This document shows positions 7,904 to 16,618 of a stretch of 56,651 nucleotides of DNA, in pieces; the stretch's first letter is position 1, and the number at the start of each line of letters is the position of its first letter. Origin of the DNA: Alloyangia mangrovi (GTDB taxonomy: Bacteria > Pseudomonadota > Alphaproteobacteria > Rhodobacterales > Rhodobacteraceae); assembly GCF_002300555.2 (NCBI RefSeq), contig NZ_NTHN02000033.1, positions 1 through 56,651 of the forward strand. The letters are read 5' to 3'. The position numbers and the translations under genes were made by a program. The notes beneath the pieces are model-generated. The model saw nothing but the letters and a program-made list of their open reading frames with translations, was not told where the DNA came from and made no database searches.

Positions 7904-8512
7904 ATGTCCAGGAAGTTCATCGCCGGCGTGCTTGCCGCCTCGCTCGTCGTCACCGGTTTTTCCGCCGCCCCGCTCCGCGCCGCCGAAGCGCGGGACGTGG
8001 CCAAGGTCATCGGCGGTGCCGCCCTCGTCTACATGATCGGCAAGGCGGTCACCGAGGCCCGCGAGGCAGACCGCGAGCGCGACAGGAAGGACAAGGAAAG
8101 GACCAAGGCCCTGCAGCTGCAGGCGGCGCAGCAGGATCACAGCTGGCGCGCGCCCGATCCGGCGCCCTACCTGCCGCGCCCCTACAGTTTCGAGGGCCGT
8201 TCCGGGCAGTTTTCCCAGTCGTCCCATGCGCAGCCCCAGCGGATTCTGCCGGGCGCCTGCCTGCGCGAGGTGCGCGGCGAGCGGGGCTCGGTGATGCAGC
8301 GCTCCTGCCTGCGCAGCGCCGCGATCCGCACCGACGCACTGCCCGACCGCTGCAGCAGGAAGATCCGCATCGGCAAGGACAAGGAACACGTCTTCTCGGC
8401 GCAATGCCTCGAAAAGGCCGGGTGGCGCATCGTCGGCCGCGGGGCCGGGAAAGGCCATGACCGGCACGGTGCGTGGCACAATGACAAGCACCATGACGGC
8501 CGGCGCGATTGA
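7904..8512 (+). CDS. Exported hypothetical protein, 202 aa
   Basis: No family is recognised. An N-terminal signal peptide (MSRKFIAGVLAASLVVTGFSAAPLRA, about residues 1-26) is followed by a short hydrophobic stretch (VIGGAALVYMIGKAV). A highly charged helix comes next (EAREADRERDRKDKERTKAL), then a Cys-containing C-terminal domain with Cys residues in GACLREV, RSCLRS, DRCSRK and AQCLEK. Four cysteines suggest two disulfides in the periplasm. The tail is His/Asp/Gly-rich (HDRHGAWHNDKHHDGRRD), a possible metal-binding end. The start is well supported by CGAAGGAGACAGCCC. It is transcribed divergently from the 96-residue exported protein. Confidence 0.75.
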   Translation: MSRKFIAGVLAASLVVTGFSAAPLRAAEARDVAKVIGGAALVYMIGKAVTEAREADRERDRKDKERTKALQLQAAQQDHSWRAPDPAPYLPRPYSFEGRSGQFSQSSHAQPQRILPGACLREVRGERGSVMQRSCLRSAAIRTDALPDRCSRKIRIGKDKEHVFSAQCLEKAGWRIVGRGAGKGHDRHGAWHNDKHHDGRRD

Positions 8513-8540
8513 GCGCGCCGACCGGATCAGCGCCCGGGGA

Positions 8541-9908
8541 TCAGTGCAGGTCCTCGGGAAGCAGCAGGTTGAGCAGGATCGACAGGCCCGCCGCCGGCAG
8601 CAACCCGGAGGTCAGCAGCACCTGTGCCGTCTTGGGCAGGTGCTGCAGCGCCGTGGGCTCAAGCTGCAGCCCGAAGCCGACCGAGAGCGAGATCGCGAAG
8701 ATCACCATGTTGCGGCGGTTCCAGACCACCTCCGAGAGCATGTTGACCCCCGCCGCGCAGACCATGCCGAACATCACGATGACCGCGCCGCCGAGCACGT
8801 TGATCGGCACTGTCGAGACCGCCGCGCCGACCTTGGGCACCAGCCCGCAGAGGATCAGGAAGAGCGCGCCGATGGTCACCACGTGGCGGCTCATGACGCC
8901 GGTCATCGAGATCAGCCCGACGTTCTGGCTGAACGAGGTGTTGGGCAGCCCGCCGAAGACCCCCGCCACCGCGGTGCCGAGCCCGTCGGCAAAGGTCGCG
9001 CCGCCGATTTCCCTGTCGGTGGCCTCGCGCCCGGCGCCGCCCTTGGTGATGCCCGAGACGTCGCCCACGGTCTCGATCGCCGAGATGATCGCCATGAAGC
9101 ACATGCCGAGGATGATCGCCGGGTTGAACTCGATGCCCCAGCGGAACGGCATGGGCAGCTCGAAGATCGGCGCGCTGGCGACATTGCCGAAGCTGACCTG
9201 CCCCATGGCGAGCGCCACGAGATAGCCCGCGACCAGGCCGACCAGCACCGCCGAGAGCGCCAGCAGCCCGCGGGTGAAGAATTTCACCGCCAGCGTCACC
9301 AGGATCACCACCAGCGCCGGCAGCCACATGGCAAGGCTGCCGAACTCCGGTGTGCCCAGCTTCGGCACGCCGCCCGCGGCATACTGGATGCCGACCTTCA
9401 GCAGCGCGAGGCCGATCATCAGCACGATGAGCCCGGTGACCAGCGGCGGCAGTGCGTGGCGGATCTTGGTGACGAAGAAGCCAAGGCAGAAGTGGAAGAG
9501 CCCGCCGATCGCGACGCCGGTCATCAGCCCGGCGAGTCCCGCGACCCCCTGTCCGGCCACCGCCGGGATCATCACCGGCAGGAAGGCAAAGGAGGTGCCC
9601 TGCACGATCGGCAGCCGTGCTCCGACCCTGCCGAAGCCGATCGACTGGAACAGCGTGGCGATGCCGGCGAAAAGCATCACCATCTGGATCATGTAGATCA
9701 TGTTTGGAAAGTCGGGGCTGTTCGATCCGTAGCCGAAGCCCGCGGCCCCGGCGATGATGATCGCCGGGGTGACGTTCGAGGCGAACATCGCCATCACGTG
9801 CTGCAGACCCAGCGGCACCGCCTTGGCCAGCGGCGGCATGTAGTCGGGGTTCATCAGTTCTTCGGGTGTACCGATCGGGTGGCCCTTGGGGGCGGTTGCG
9901 TCAGTCAT
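8541..9908 (-). CDS. NCS2-family purine/uracil permease (xanthine/urate type)
   Basis: Proton-coupled nucleobase importer of the inner membrane. It has 455 residues, in the family range, with 12-14 hydrophobic helices. The N-terminal signature LGLQHVMAMFASNVTPAIIIAG is typical of the xanthine/urate branch. The conserved core motif appears around SAIETVGDVSGITKGGAGREATDREIGG, followed by GVFGGLPNTSFSQNVGLISMTGVMSRHVV. It lies just downstream of, and on the same strand as, the ureide-degradation genes, which favours a purine (xanthine or urate) substrate over uracil. Individual substrates cannot be told from sequence alone. Confidence 0.9.
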   Translation of the reverse strand: MTDATAPKGHPIGTPEELMNPDYMPPLAKAVPLGLQHVMAMFASNVTPAIIIAGAAGFGYGSNSPDFPNMIYMIQMVMLFAGIATLFQSIGFGRVGARLPIVQGTSFAFLPVMIPAVAGQGVAGLAGLMTGVAIGGLFHFCLGFFVTKIRHALPPLVTGLIVLMIGLALLKVGIQYAAGGVPKLGTPEFGSLAMWLPALVVILVTLAVKFFTRGLLALSAVLVGLVAGYLVALAMGQVSFGNVASAPIFELPMPFRWGIEFNPAIILGMCFMAIISAIETVGDVSGITKGGAGREATDREIGGATFADGLGTAVAGVFGGLPNTSFSQNVGLISMTGVMSRHVVTIGALFLILCGLVPKVGAAVSTVPINVLGGAVIVMFGMVCAAGVNMLSEVVWNRRNMVIFAISLSVGFGLQLEPTALQHLPKTAQVLLTSGLLPAAGLSILLNLLLPEDLH

Positions 9909-10012
9909 TCCATAGTCTCCCTCGTCGTTGTTGCGCGGTGGTTATGAGATGACCCGCCGCCTCTGCCGGGCGTCTGCGCGGGGTGGCCCCGGCGGGGCCG
10001 GGCCGGGGTCCG

Positions 10013-10510
10013 TCAGCCCCGGGTGATCAGCAGCGGCTCCTCCAGCCAGTGTTCTTCGAGGTTGGGCGTCGCGCCGATGCGATCGACCACGGCAAAGAGC
10101 CCCGGCGCCTGCAGCGGCGTCAGCACCCCGTGCCAGGTGCCGCGGTGAAAGTTGATCCCCTGTCCCGGCGCGGCGAGAAAGGCATGCACTTCGCCCGGCA
10201 CCTCGTTTGTCCCGGGGCCGGGTTCGGCGACGATCACCAGCCACGCGTTCTGGTGCATCGGCAGGAAGGCCTGGCTGCCCTCGGGGTGCCGCTCGACCAA
10301 TTCCAGCTTGTAGGGCAGGGCGCGCGGCTCGGCGTCAAAGAGGCTGATGCCCGCGCGTCCGCCGGGGCCGAAGTCCATCGCGGCGCGGTCGTGGTGCCGC
10401 CCGCAGAGCCCCTGGTTGATGACCTTGTCCGGGGCGCCCTTCACCTCGAGCACCTCGCCGAAGGGCGCGAAACTCTCGGCGGTAAGGGGGCGTGCCGCGA
10501 TCTGCCTCAT
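10013..10510 (-). CDS. allA: Ureidoglycolate lyase
   Basis: Splits ureidoglycolate into glyoxylate and urea, the last step of ureide breakdown. The 165-residue cupin-fold protein starts at MRQIAARPLTAESFAPFGEVLE, the normal AllA N-terminus. Family landmarks are LYKLELVERHP-like (PYKLELVERHPEGSQAF) and GTWHGVLTPL. ATG 10510 overlaps the stop of the upstream ureidoglycine aminohydrolase (ATGA), so translation is coupled. A longer frame extends upstream to 10627 but overlaps the neighbour extensively and is not credible. The enzyme is cytosolic. Confidence 0.92.
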   Translation of the reverse strand: MRQIAARPLTAESFAPFGEVLEVKGAPDKVINQGLCGRHHDRAAMDFGPGGRAGISLFDAEPRALPYKLELVERHPEGSQAFLPMHQNAWLVIVAEPGPGTNEVPGEVHAFLAAPGQGINFHRGTWHGVLTPLQAPGLFAVVDRIGATPNLEEHWLEEPLLITRG

Positions 10511-11358
10511 CGCGCCGCCCCCACCGGGGCCAGCGAGACGTGCCGGTTGACGTCCTTGTAGAGCAGGTAGCGGAAGCGTTCGCTCTCCTCGACGATGCAG
10601 GCCTGCGGGCAGAAGGCGCGCAGCCACATGAAATCGCCCGGCCCCACGTCGACCCAGTCCTGATTGAGCAGGTACTTCGCGCGCCCCTCCAGCACGTAGA
10701 GCCCGTGTTCCATCACGTGGGTCTCGGCAAAGGGGATGCGCCCGCCCTTGCCGAAGGTGACGATATTGGCGTGGAAGTCGTGGCGGATGTCGGCGGGATC
10801 GAAGAAGCGCTGGGTGCCCCAGAGCTCCTCGCAGCCCGGCATCCAGTTCACCGGCACCTCGTCGTCATGGGTGACGATCACCGGCGGCACCGAGACCCCC
10901 GGCGCGGCTTCCCAGCGCTTGCGGATCCAGTGGAACCGGCAGGGCGTCTCGCCGCTGTTCCAGACCGTCCAGCCCGAGCTTGGCGGCAGGTAGACCACGT
11001 GACCGGCGCGCAGATCGTGCACCGTGCCGCCGACCGTCAGCCGTGCGCTGCCCTCGGTGATCAGCAGCGCCGCCTGCGCTTGCGGATCCGGCTCGGGCGC
11101 GTCGCTGCCGCCGCCTTGCGCCAGCTCCACCGCGTATTGTGCAAAACTCTCGGCGAAGCCCGAGAGTGGCTTGGCGATGATCCAGGCGCGGGCCTGCTCC
11201 CAACCCGGCAGCAGCGAGCTGACGATGTCGCGCATCGTGCCGGCGGGAATGAAGGCATAGGCCGTGGTGAAGACCGCGGCGCCCTGCGGGTTGTCCTCGC
11301 GCGGGGGCATTCCGGCAGGGGGAAAGGCGTAGCTCTTGGGGCTGTCCATCACGCTCAC
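10507..11358 (-). CDS. allE: (S)-ureidoglycine aminohydrolase, bicupin
   Basis: Releases ammonia from (S)-ureidoglycine to give (S)-ureidoglycolate, feeding the downstream AllA. The 283-residue protein has two cupin domains. The second carries the metal-binding set: HDFHANIVTFGKGG, then ETHVMEHGLYVLEG. The first cupin (about 55-150) contains the FIPAGTMRDIVSSLLPG signature. The start is GTG 11358, overlapping the PuuE-UraD stop (GTGA); an ATG at 11349 is an alternative. The tight overlaps on both sides place it in the middle of a coupled operon. Confidence 0.9.
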   Translation of the reverse strand: MSVMDSPKSYAFPPAGMPPREDNPQGAAVFTTAYAFIPAGTMRDIVSSLLPGWEQARAWIIAKPLSGFAESFAQYAVELAQGGGSDAPEPDPQAQAALLITEGSARLTVGGTVHDLRAGHVVYLPPSSGWTVWNSGETPCRFHWIRKRWEAAPGVSVPPVIVTHDDEVPVNWMPGCEELWGTQRFFDPADIRHDFHANIVTFGKGGRIPFAETHVMEHGLYVLEGRAKYLLNQDWVDVGPGDFMWLRAFCPQACIVEESERFRYLLYKDVNRHVSLAPVGAAR

Positions 11359-12785
11359 AGGAGGGCCTCCAGGCGCAGGCGGGCGATGCGTTCGACCTGT
11401 CGGCAGGCCTCGGCGAACTCGGTCTCGGTGTCATGGGCGATGCGGCGCTCGAAGGCGGCGAGGATGCCCGCCTTGTCATGGTCGCGCACCGCGATGATGA
11501 ACGGGAAGCCGTGCTTCTCGACATAGGCAGCGTTGAGCTCGGTGAAGCGCGCGCGCTCGGCGTCGGTCAGCGCGTCGAGCCCGGCGCTGGCCTGCTCGGC
11601 GGTGCTGTCCTCGGTCAGGCGCTTCGCCTCCGCCAGCTTGCCCGCAAGGTCGGGGTGCGCCTGCAGCACGCCGAGCCGCTCCTCGCGCGAGGCGGTGCGC
11701 AGCACCCGGGCGAGGGCATTGGCCAGACCCGCGGGACGGTCATGCGCCGCGCCCAGCTCCAGCTCGAAAGCCCGCTCGGCCACCCATGGCGAGTGCTCGA
11801 CGATGCCGCCGAAGGTGCCGACGAAGGTCTCGCGGTCCATGGTCGAGGGGCGCGGGCCGGTCTTCGGCGGATGCACCTTCGCCCAATGCTCTGCGATCTC
11901 CAGCCGGGTCGGGGTCCAGACTCCCTCGAAGCCGCCGATGTAATCGAGGAAGCGCTTCAGCCCCGCCATCTTGCCCGGACGGCCGATCAGCCGGCAGTGC
12001 AGCCCGACCGACATCATCGCCGGCTTGCCCGCCTCGCCCTCGACGATCAGCGTGTCGAAGGCGTCCTTGAGGTAGGTGTAGAACATCTCGCCCTCGATCC
12101 AGCCGGGCGAGGTGGCGAAGCGCATGTCGTTGGCTTCGAGCGTGTAGGGGATAATCAGCTGGTCGCGATCCCCGACCGGCAGCCAGTAGGGCAGGTCGTC
12201 GTCGTAGGTGTCGGAGACGTAATCCATCGCCCCGGTCTCGGCGACCAGCCGCACGGTGTTGGCGCTGCAACGCCCTGTGTACCAGCCGCGCGGGGGCGTG
12301 CCCACGACCTCGGTATGCAGGCGGATCGCCTCGGCGATGGCGGCGCGCTCCTCCTCCTCGGGCATGTCCTTGTGCTCGACCCACTTCAGCCCGTGCGAGG
12401 CGATCTCCCAGCCGGCGTCCTTCATCGCCTCGACCTGCTCGGGCGACCGGGCGAGGGCGGTGGCGACGCCGTAGATGGTGAGTGGAATGTCGTAGCCGGT
12501 GAAGAGGCGATGCAGCCGCCAGAAGCCGGCGCGGGCGCCGTATTCGTAGATCGATTCCATGTTCCAGTGCCGCTGACCGGGCCATTGCGCCGCGCCCGCG
12601 ATATCCGACAGGAAGGCTTCCGAGGCCGCGTCCCCGTGCAGCACGCAGTTCTCGCCGCCCTCCTCGTAGTTGAGCACGAACTGCAAGGCGATCTTCGCAC
12701 CGCCGGGCCATTGCGCGTCGGGGCGGTCGGGGCCGTGGCCGATCATGTTGCGGGGGTAGCGCTGCATCTGCCGGTCCTCTGGCAT
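11355..12785 (-). CDS. puuE: PuuE allantoinase fused to OHCU decarboxylase (UraD)
   Basis: A 476-residue fusion. Residues about 8-305 are a polysaccharide-deacetylase-fold allantoinase (PuuE): YPRNMIGHG start, then [18 protein letters not shown] and the EIASHGLKW metal region. Residues about 315-476 are OHCU decarboxylase: [25 protein letters not shown], then [12 protein letters not shown] and [12 protein letters not shown]. The decarboxylase makes (S)-allantoin and the allantoinase opens it to allantoate, so consecutive steps sit on one chain, with the earlier step at the C-terminus. The start at 12785 follows AGGAG on its strand; ATG 12767 is also possible. Both halves look catalytically intact. 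It leads the puuE-allE-allA run. Confidence 0.92.
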   Translation of the reverse strand: MPEDRQMQRYPRNMIGHGPDRPDAQWPGGAKIALQFVLNYEEGGENCVLHGDAASEAFLSDIAGAAQWPGQRHWNMESIYEYGARAGFWRLHRLFTGYDIPLTIYGVATALARSPEQVEAMKDAGWEIASHGLKWVEHKDMPEEEERAAIAEAIRLHTEVVGTPPRGWYTGRCSANTVRLVAETGAMDYVSDTYDDDLPYWLPVGDRDQLIIPYTLEANDMRFATSPGWIEGEMFYTYLKDAFDTLIVEGEAGKPAMMSVGLHCRLIGRPGKMAGLKRFLDYIGGFEGVWTPTRLEIAEHWAKVHPPKTGPRPSTMDRETFVGTFGGIVEHSPWVAERAFELELGAAHDRPAGLANALARVLRTASREERLGVLQAHPDLAGKLAEAKRLTEDSTAEQASAGLDALTDAERARFTELNAAYVEKHGFPFIIAVRDHDKAGILAAFERRIAHDTETEFAEACRQVERIARLRLEALL

Positions 12786-13177
12786 GGGTCGTTCTCCTGT
12801 CGATACTGGCGCACCGGGCCGGGCGGAACCGCAAAGCCCCGTACCGGGACGCGCGCCTTGCCTTCCCTGTTAGCACCGCTGAAAAAAGGAGCAAGAACAA
12901 GTGGCGGCAGCAGCGCGACCGCCCGGCACCGCGCGGGTGGAGAGGCCGGATGCCTCCGGCGGGGATACTTGAACCTAGAAGAAAGCCCTCCAGAGCCGCC
13001 CGTCCGGCTTTCTTCTGGGTTCAAATATCCCGGGGGAGAGGCGCGCAGCGCCGCGGGGGCGGAGCCCCTTTCTTGTCCTTAACACGCGCCGGTCGGGCGC
13101 GGGGGGAGCGCCCCTCCAGCAGCGCGGCGCGCCCGACATATGGACAGAGCGCCCCTCAGCCCCTATGTGCACCCATC
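12786..13177. other. Intergenic region between puuE and smpB
   Basis: This 392-base divergent region has no supported gene. It holds the purine-operon promoter side near 12786-12900, a long REP-like inverted repeat at 12962-13031, and the smpB leader. A GC-rich stretch at 13035-13065 (GGCGCGCAGCGCCGCGGGGGCGGAGCCCC) may extend the repeat element. Confidence 0.6.
12962..13031. repeat. REP-like palindromic element (copy 1)
   Basis: Two 24-base arms, 12962-12985 and 13008-13031, are inverted copies with two mismatches. The consensus is GGGATAYTTGAACCYAGAAG followed by AAAG, around a 22-base GC-rich loop. Related half-sites occur at 31199-31220 and 51498-51517, and another perfect palindrome at 16322-16385. 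All are intergenic. Such elements may act as transcript-end stabilisers or terminators. Confidence 0.85.
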
Positions 13178-13651
13178 ATGGCCCAGCAGAAGTCCGACCC
13201 CAACTACAAGATCATCGCCGAGAACCGGCGCGCGCGCTTCGATTACGCGATCGAGGACGATATCGAATGCGGTATCGTGCTGACCGGCTCCGAGGTGAAG
13301 AGCCTGCGCGAGAACAGCTCCAACATCGCCGAGAGCTACGCGGCGGTGGAGGACGGCGAGCTGTGGCTGGTCAACTCCTACATCGCCCCCTACACCCGCG
13401 CCATGTTCCCGCACGAGGAGCGCCGCCGCCGCAAGCTGCTGGTCTCCAAGAAGCAGCTCTCGCGCCTGTGGAACGAGACCCAGCGCAAGGGCATGACGAT
13501 CGTGCCGCTGGTCATGTATTTCAACCACAAGGGTGCGGTGAAGCTGAAGATCGGCATCGCCAAGGGCAAGCAGAACCACGACAAGCGCGAGACCGAGGCC
13601 AAGCGCGACTGGAACCGCCAGAAGCAGCGGCTCCTCAAGGAACGCGGCTGA
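13178..13651 (+). CDS. smpB: SsrA-binding protein
   Basis: Binds tmRNA and brings it to stalled ribosomes for trans-translation. The 157-residue length is typical. The sequence has the SmpB core: [30 protein letters not shown], then [15 protein letters not shown], the [12 protein letters not shown] segment and a long basic C-terminal tail ([14 protein letters not shown]) that enters the ribosomal mRNA channel. The start at ATG 13178 gives the normal [19 protein letters not shown] terminus. The tmRNA gene itself is not in the window. Confidence 0.97.
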   Translation: MAQQKSDPNYKIIAENRRARFDYAIEDDIECGIVLTGSEVKSLRENSSNIAESYAAVEDGELWLVNSYIAPYTRAMFPHEERRRRKLLVSKKQLSRLWNETQRKGMTIVPLVMYFNHKGAVKLKIGIAKGKQNHDKRETEAKRDWNRQKQRLLKERG

Positions 13652-13760
13652 TCCGGCGAGTGACTCTCCGCGCGCCCGCGCCGAGAGGCCATCGCACCCT
13701 TGCGAGTCCGCAGCCGGCACCTTAGAGACGAGGCGATGCTGACTGCCCCGGGGAGAGGTG

Positions 13761-14619
13761 ATGGCAAGTGACGACCCCAAGACGCTCGTGTCGACCGACT
13801 GGCTGGCGCGCCACCTGAAGGATCCGGACCTGCGCCTGCTCGACGCGAGCTGGTACATGCCCGGTTCGGGACGCGATCCGAAGGCCGAGTACGAGGCCGC
13901 GCATATTCCCGGCGCGCGCTTCTTCGACATCGACGAGATATCCGACCTGCGCTCTGAGCTGCCGCACATGGTGCCCCCCGTGGACAAGTTCATGTCCCGC
14001 ATGCGCGCCCTGGGGGTTGGTGACGGCCACCAGATCGTCGTCTACGACGGCGCCGGCCTCTTCTCCGCCGCCCGCGTCTGGTGGCTGTTCAAGCTGATGG
14101 GCCATGACGACATCGCCGTGCTCGATGGCGGCCTGCCCAAGTGGCAGTCAGAGGGCCGCGAGGTCGAGGACCTTCCCCCCCGTCATCCGCGATCGCCACA
14201 TGATGGTGCGCCGCCAGAACCACCTGGTGAAGGACGTCACGCAGGTCTCCGCCGCCTCCAAGCTGCGCGACCACGAGATCCTCGACGCCCGCGCGCCGGC
14301 CCGTTTCCGCGGCGAGGTGCCCGAGCCGCGCCCGGGCCTGCGTTCGGGGCATATCCCCGGCTCCAAGAACGTACCCTTCGGCACGCTGCTCAACCCCGAC
14401 CAGACGATGAAATCGCCCGACGCGCTGCGCGCCGCTTTCGAAGGCGCCGGCGTCGATCTCGGCAAGCCGGCGATCACCAGCTGCGGCTCGGGGGTCACCG
14501 CCGCCATCCTGAGCCTTGCCCTGACGCGTTTGGGCAAGACCGACCACGCCCTTTATGACGGGTCCTGGACCGAGTGGGGGCAATTCCCCACGCTGCCCGT
14601 CGCCACCGGAGAGAACTGA
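13761..14619 (+). CDS. sseA: 3-mercaptopyruvate sulfurtransferase (frameshifted at C7 run)
   Basis: Two-domain rhodanese that transfers sulfur from 3-mercaptopyruvate to thiol acceptors or cyanide. The first rhodanese domain is read from ATG 13761 (AGAGG site upstream) to about 14175. The second lies in the +1 frame to 14619 and carries the active-site CGSGVT loop (TSCGSGVTAAI), diagnostic of the mercaptopyruvate rather than thiosulfate enzyme. The shift falls at the C7 run 14175-14181; dropping one C gives an uninterrupted 285-residue protein of normal length, joining ...GREVEDLPP to VIRDRHMM.... Its stop overlaps the start of the aminotransferase gene (TGATG), suggesting an operon for cysteine-derived 2-oxo acid metabolism. 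I treat the frameshift as a probable sequencing error. Confidence 0.88.
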
Positions 14620-15803
14620 TGTTCGAGACTCTCAAAGAGCAACCCGCAGACAAGATCCTGATGCTGATGCAGGCCTACAAAGAGGACCCGCGCACTCAGA
14701 AGGTCGACCTCGGGGTCGGCGTCTACAAGGACGCCAGCGGCAATACGCCGGTCATGCGCGCCATCAAGGCGGCGGAAAAGCAGCTCTGGGAGAGTGAGAC
14801 CACCAAGGCCTACACCGGCCTCGCCGGCGATCCGGCCTTTGCCGAGGCTCTGGGCAAGTTGGTGCTTGGTGACGCGGTCCCGGCCGAGAACGTGGCGGCC
14901 GCCGCAACCCCCGGCGGCACCGGCGCCGTGCGCCAGGCCTTCGACATGATCAAGATGGCCAACCCCAAGGCGCGCGTCTTCGTCTCGGATCCGACCTGGC
15001 CGAACCACCTGTCGATCCTCAAGCACATGGGGCTCGAGATCGTCCCCTACCGCTACTTCGACAATGAGACCCGCGGCGTCGATTTCGTCGGCATGATCGC
15101 CGATCTGCACCAGGTGATGCCCGGCGACGTGGTGCTGCTGCACGGCTGCTGCCACAACCCTACCGGCGCCAACCTGAATATCTCGCAGTGGAAGGCCGTG
15201 ACCGAGCTGCTGCTTGAAAAGCAGGGCACGCCGATGATCGACATCGCCTACCAGGGCTTCGGCGACGGTCTCGAGGAGGACGCCGCGGGCGTGCGCCTCG
15301 TCGCCTCCTCGGTGCCCGAGTGCCTGATCGCTGCCTCCTGCTCGAAGAACTTCGGCATCTACCGCGAGCGCACTGGCCTGCTGATGGCCGTCAGCAGCGA
15401 CGCCTCGGCGAAGAAGCTCAACCAGGGCACGCTGAACTACCTCAACCGCCAGAACTACTCCTTCCCGCCTGACCACGGCGCGCGGCTGGTGACCATGGTT
15501 CTGAACGATCCCGAGCTGCGCGCCGACTGGGCCGCCGAGCTCGAAGAGGTGCGCCTGTCGATGCTGGGCCTGCGCGAGCAGCTGGCCTCCGAGCTGCAGC
15601 GCCTCTCGGGTTCGGACCGCTTCGGCTTCATCGCCCAGCACCGCGGCATGTTCTCGCGCCTCGGCGCCACGCCCGAGCAGGTCGAGGCCATGCGCCACGA
15701 TCACGGCATCTACATGGTCGGCGACTCGCGGCTGAACATCGCGGGCCTCAACAAGACCACCGTGCCGATCCTCGCCGAGGCGATCATCAAGGCGGGCTGC
15801 TGA
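14619..15803 (+). CDS. Aromatic/aspartate aminotransferase, class I (TyrB/AspC type)
   Basis: PLP-dependent transaminase of the aspartate/aromatic branch, 394 residues. Landmarks are VDLGVGVYKDASGNTPVM near the N-terminus, CCHNPTGANL, DIAYQGFGDG, the PLP-lysine motif ASCSKNFGIYRERTG and substrate Arg region GDSRLNIAGL. It starts at ATG 14619, overlapping the sseA stop by one base; a frame running further upstream is an artefact of the overlap. Cysteine transamination by such enzymes gives mercaptopyruvate, the substrate of the preceding gene, so a functional pair is plausible (inference). A strong hairpin terminator follows. Confidence 0.93.
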   Translation: MFETLKEQPADKILMLMQAYKEDPRTQKVDLGVGVYKDASGNTPVMRAIKAAEKQLWESETTKAYTGLAGDPAFAEALGKLVLGDAVPAENVAAAATPGGTGAVRQAFDMIKMANPKARVFVSDPTWPNHLSILKHMGLEIVPYRYFDNETRGVDFVGMIADLHQVMPGDVVLLHGCCHNPTGANLNISQWKAVTELLLEKQGTPMIDIAYQGFGDGLEEDAAGVRLVASSVPECLIAASCSKNFGIYRERTGLLMAVSSDASAKKLNQGTLNYLNRQNYSFPPDHGARLVTMVLNDPELRADWAAELEEVRLSMLGLREQLASELQRLSGSDRFGFIAQHRGMFSRLGATPEQVEAMRHDHGIYMVGDSRLNIAGLNKTTVPILAEAIIKAGC

Positions 15804-15837
15804 GCCGCGACCGCCGGTTCAAAGCGGCATGAGTATC

Positions 15838-15863
15838 AAACGCGGGCCCTCGGGCCCGCGTTT
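15838..15863. terminator. Bidirectional intrinsic terminator
   Basis: A perfect 12-base inverted repeat (AAACGCGGGCCC / GGGCCCGCGTTT) with a 2-base TC gap, flanked by A and T tracts. It sits between the convergent aminotransferase and monooxygenase genes and can serve both. Confidence 0.88.
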
Positions 15864-15869
15864 CGCATT

Positions 15870-16214
15870 TCAGCCATGCTCGGCGAGGCTGTCCTGCGGC
15901 GCCTCGGCGCGCTCCTCCATGCCGTAGTCGCGCAGCACCTGGCACACCCGCAGCCGGTAGCCCTCGAAGATGCCCTCGCGCCCGGCCTTCTGCGCGCCGC
16001 GATGCGCGGCAAGGGTCCGCCAGCGCTGCACCGCCGCCTCGTCCTCGAAGAAGCTGAGCGAGAGCAGTTTCTCGGGATTGGTGAGGCTCTGGAAGCGCTC
16101 GACCGAGATGAAACCCTCGACCTCCTCGACCATGGGCCGCATGGCGGCGGCGATGTCGAGATACTGGTCCTTGCGTCCCTCGGCGGGGATGACCTCGAAG
16201 ATGATGGCGATCAT
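15870..16214 (-). CDS. Antibiotic biosynthesis monooxygenase (ABM) domain protein
   Basis: Small dimeric alpha-beta protein of 114 residues with the ABM ferredoxin-like fold: IAIIFEVIPAEGRKDQYLDIAAAMRPMVEEVEGFISVERFQSL, then LLSLSFFEDEAAVQRWR and AHRGAQKAGR. Family members include quinol and heme-degrading monooxygenases, but many have no known reaction. There is no motif here to choose among them. The start at 16214 follows GAGGAGACAGCC on its strand. It is cytosolic and stands alone, convergent with the aminotransferase. Confidence 0.85.
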   Translation of the reverse strand: MIAIIFEVIPAEGRKDQYLDIAAAMRPMVEEVEGFISVERFQSLTNPEKLLSLSFFEDEAAVQRWRTLAAHRGAQKAGREGIFEGYRLRVCQVLRDYGMEERAEAPQDSLAEHG

Positions 16215-16618
16215 GGCTGTCTCCTCTTTACGCGCCAGCTTTCTTGCCGGGCGCCCCGGTTTGCAAGCGGGTTGCGGCGCGGGCCTGCCGAGCGGCGCTC
16301 TCTTTGGCACGGGCGGGATTTGCGTATTTGGAAAGAGAAGAAGGGGCCGGGCGCGGCGCCTTGCTTCTTCTCTTTCCAAATACGCCTGCACCGGCGAGCC
16401 ATGGGCAAGAGGCCGGGGCCGGGCGGCGCCTTGCCGGCTGCCGTTCCTGGGCTTGATCTTGCCTGCCGCGTCATGGCAAAGCGCGGCCTTTCGCGGTCGG
16501 GCGGATCCCGGCCGGGACAACACCCTTGCTGCGCGGGGTTTTGACACGTATCCGCAGCTGTGGCCCGCTTGCCGAAGCGTGGGGGCCATGCGACCCTTCC
16601 CGCCGGAGGACCCAAGTG
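16215..16618. other. Intergenic region between ABM gene and deoC
   Basis: About 400 bases with no supported gene. It contains a perfect REP-like palindrome at 16322-16385 and the deoC leader. A TTGACA hexamer at 16541-16546 could be a -35 for deoC, but no good -10 follows at 16-18 bases. GGAGGA at 16605-16610 is the deoC ribosome-binding site. Confidence 0.55.
16322..16385. repeat. REP-like palindromic element (copy 2)
   Basis: Perfect 22-base inverted arms at 16322-16343 and 16364-16385 (GCGTATTTGGAAAGAGAAGA plus AG, and its complement) around a GC-rich 20-base loop. It shares the TATTT...AGAAGAA core and intergenic position with the other copies in this window. Confidence 0.85.

Noticed and set aside
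9975-10000. Intrinsic terminator between allA and the permease
   Set aside because: GGCCCC/GGGGCC pairing exists, but the loop is three bases and no T tract follows.
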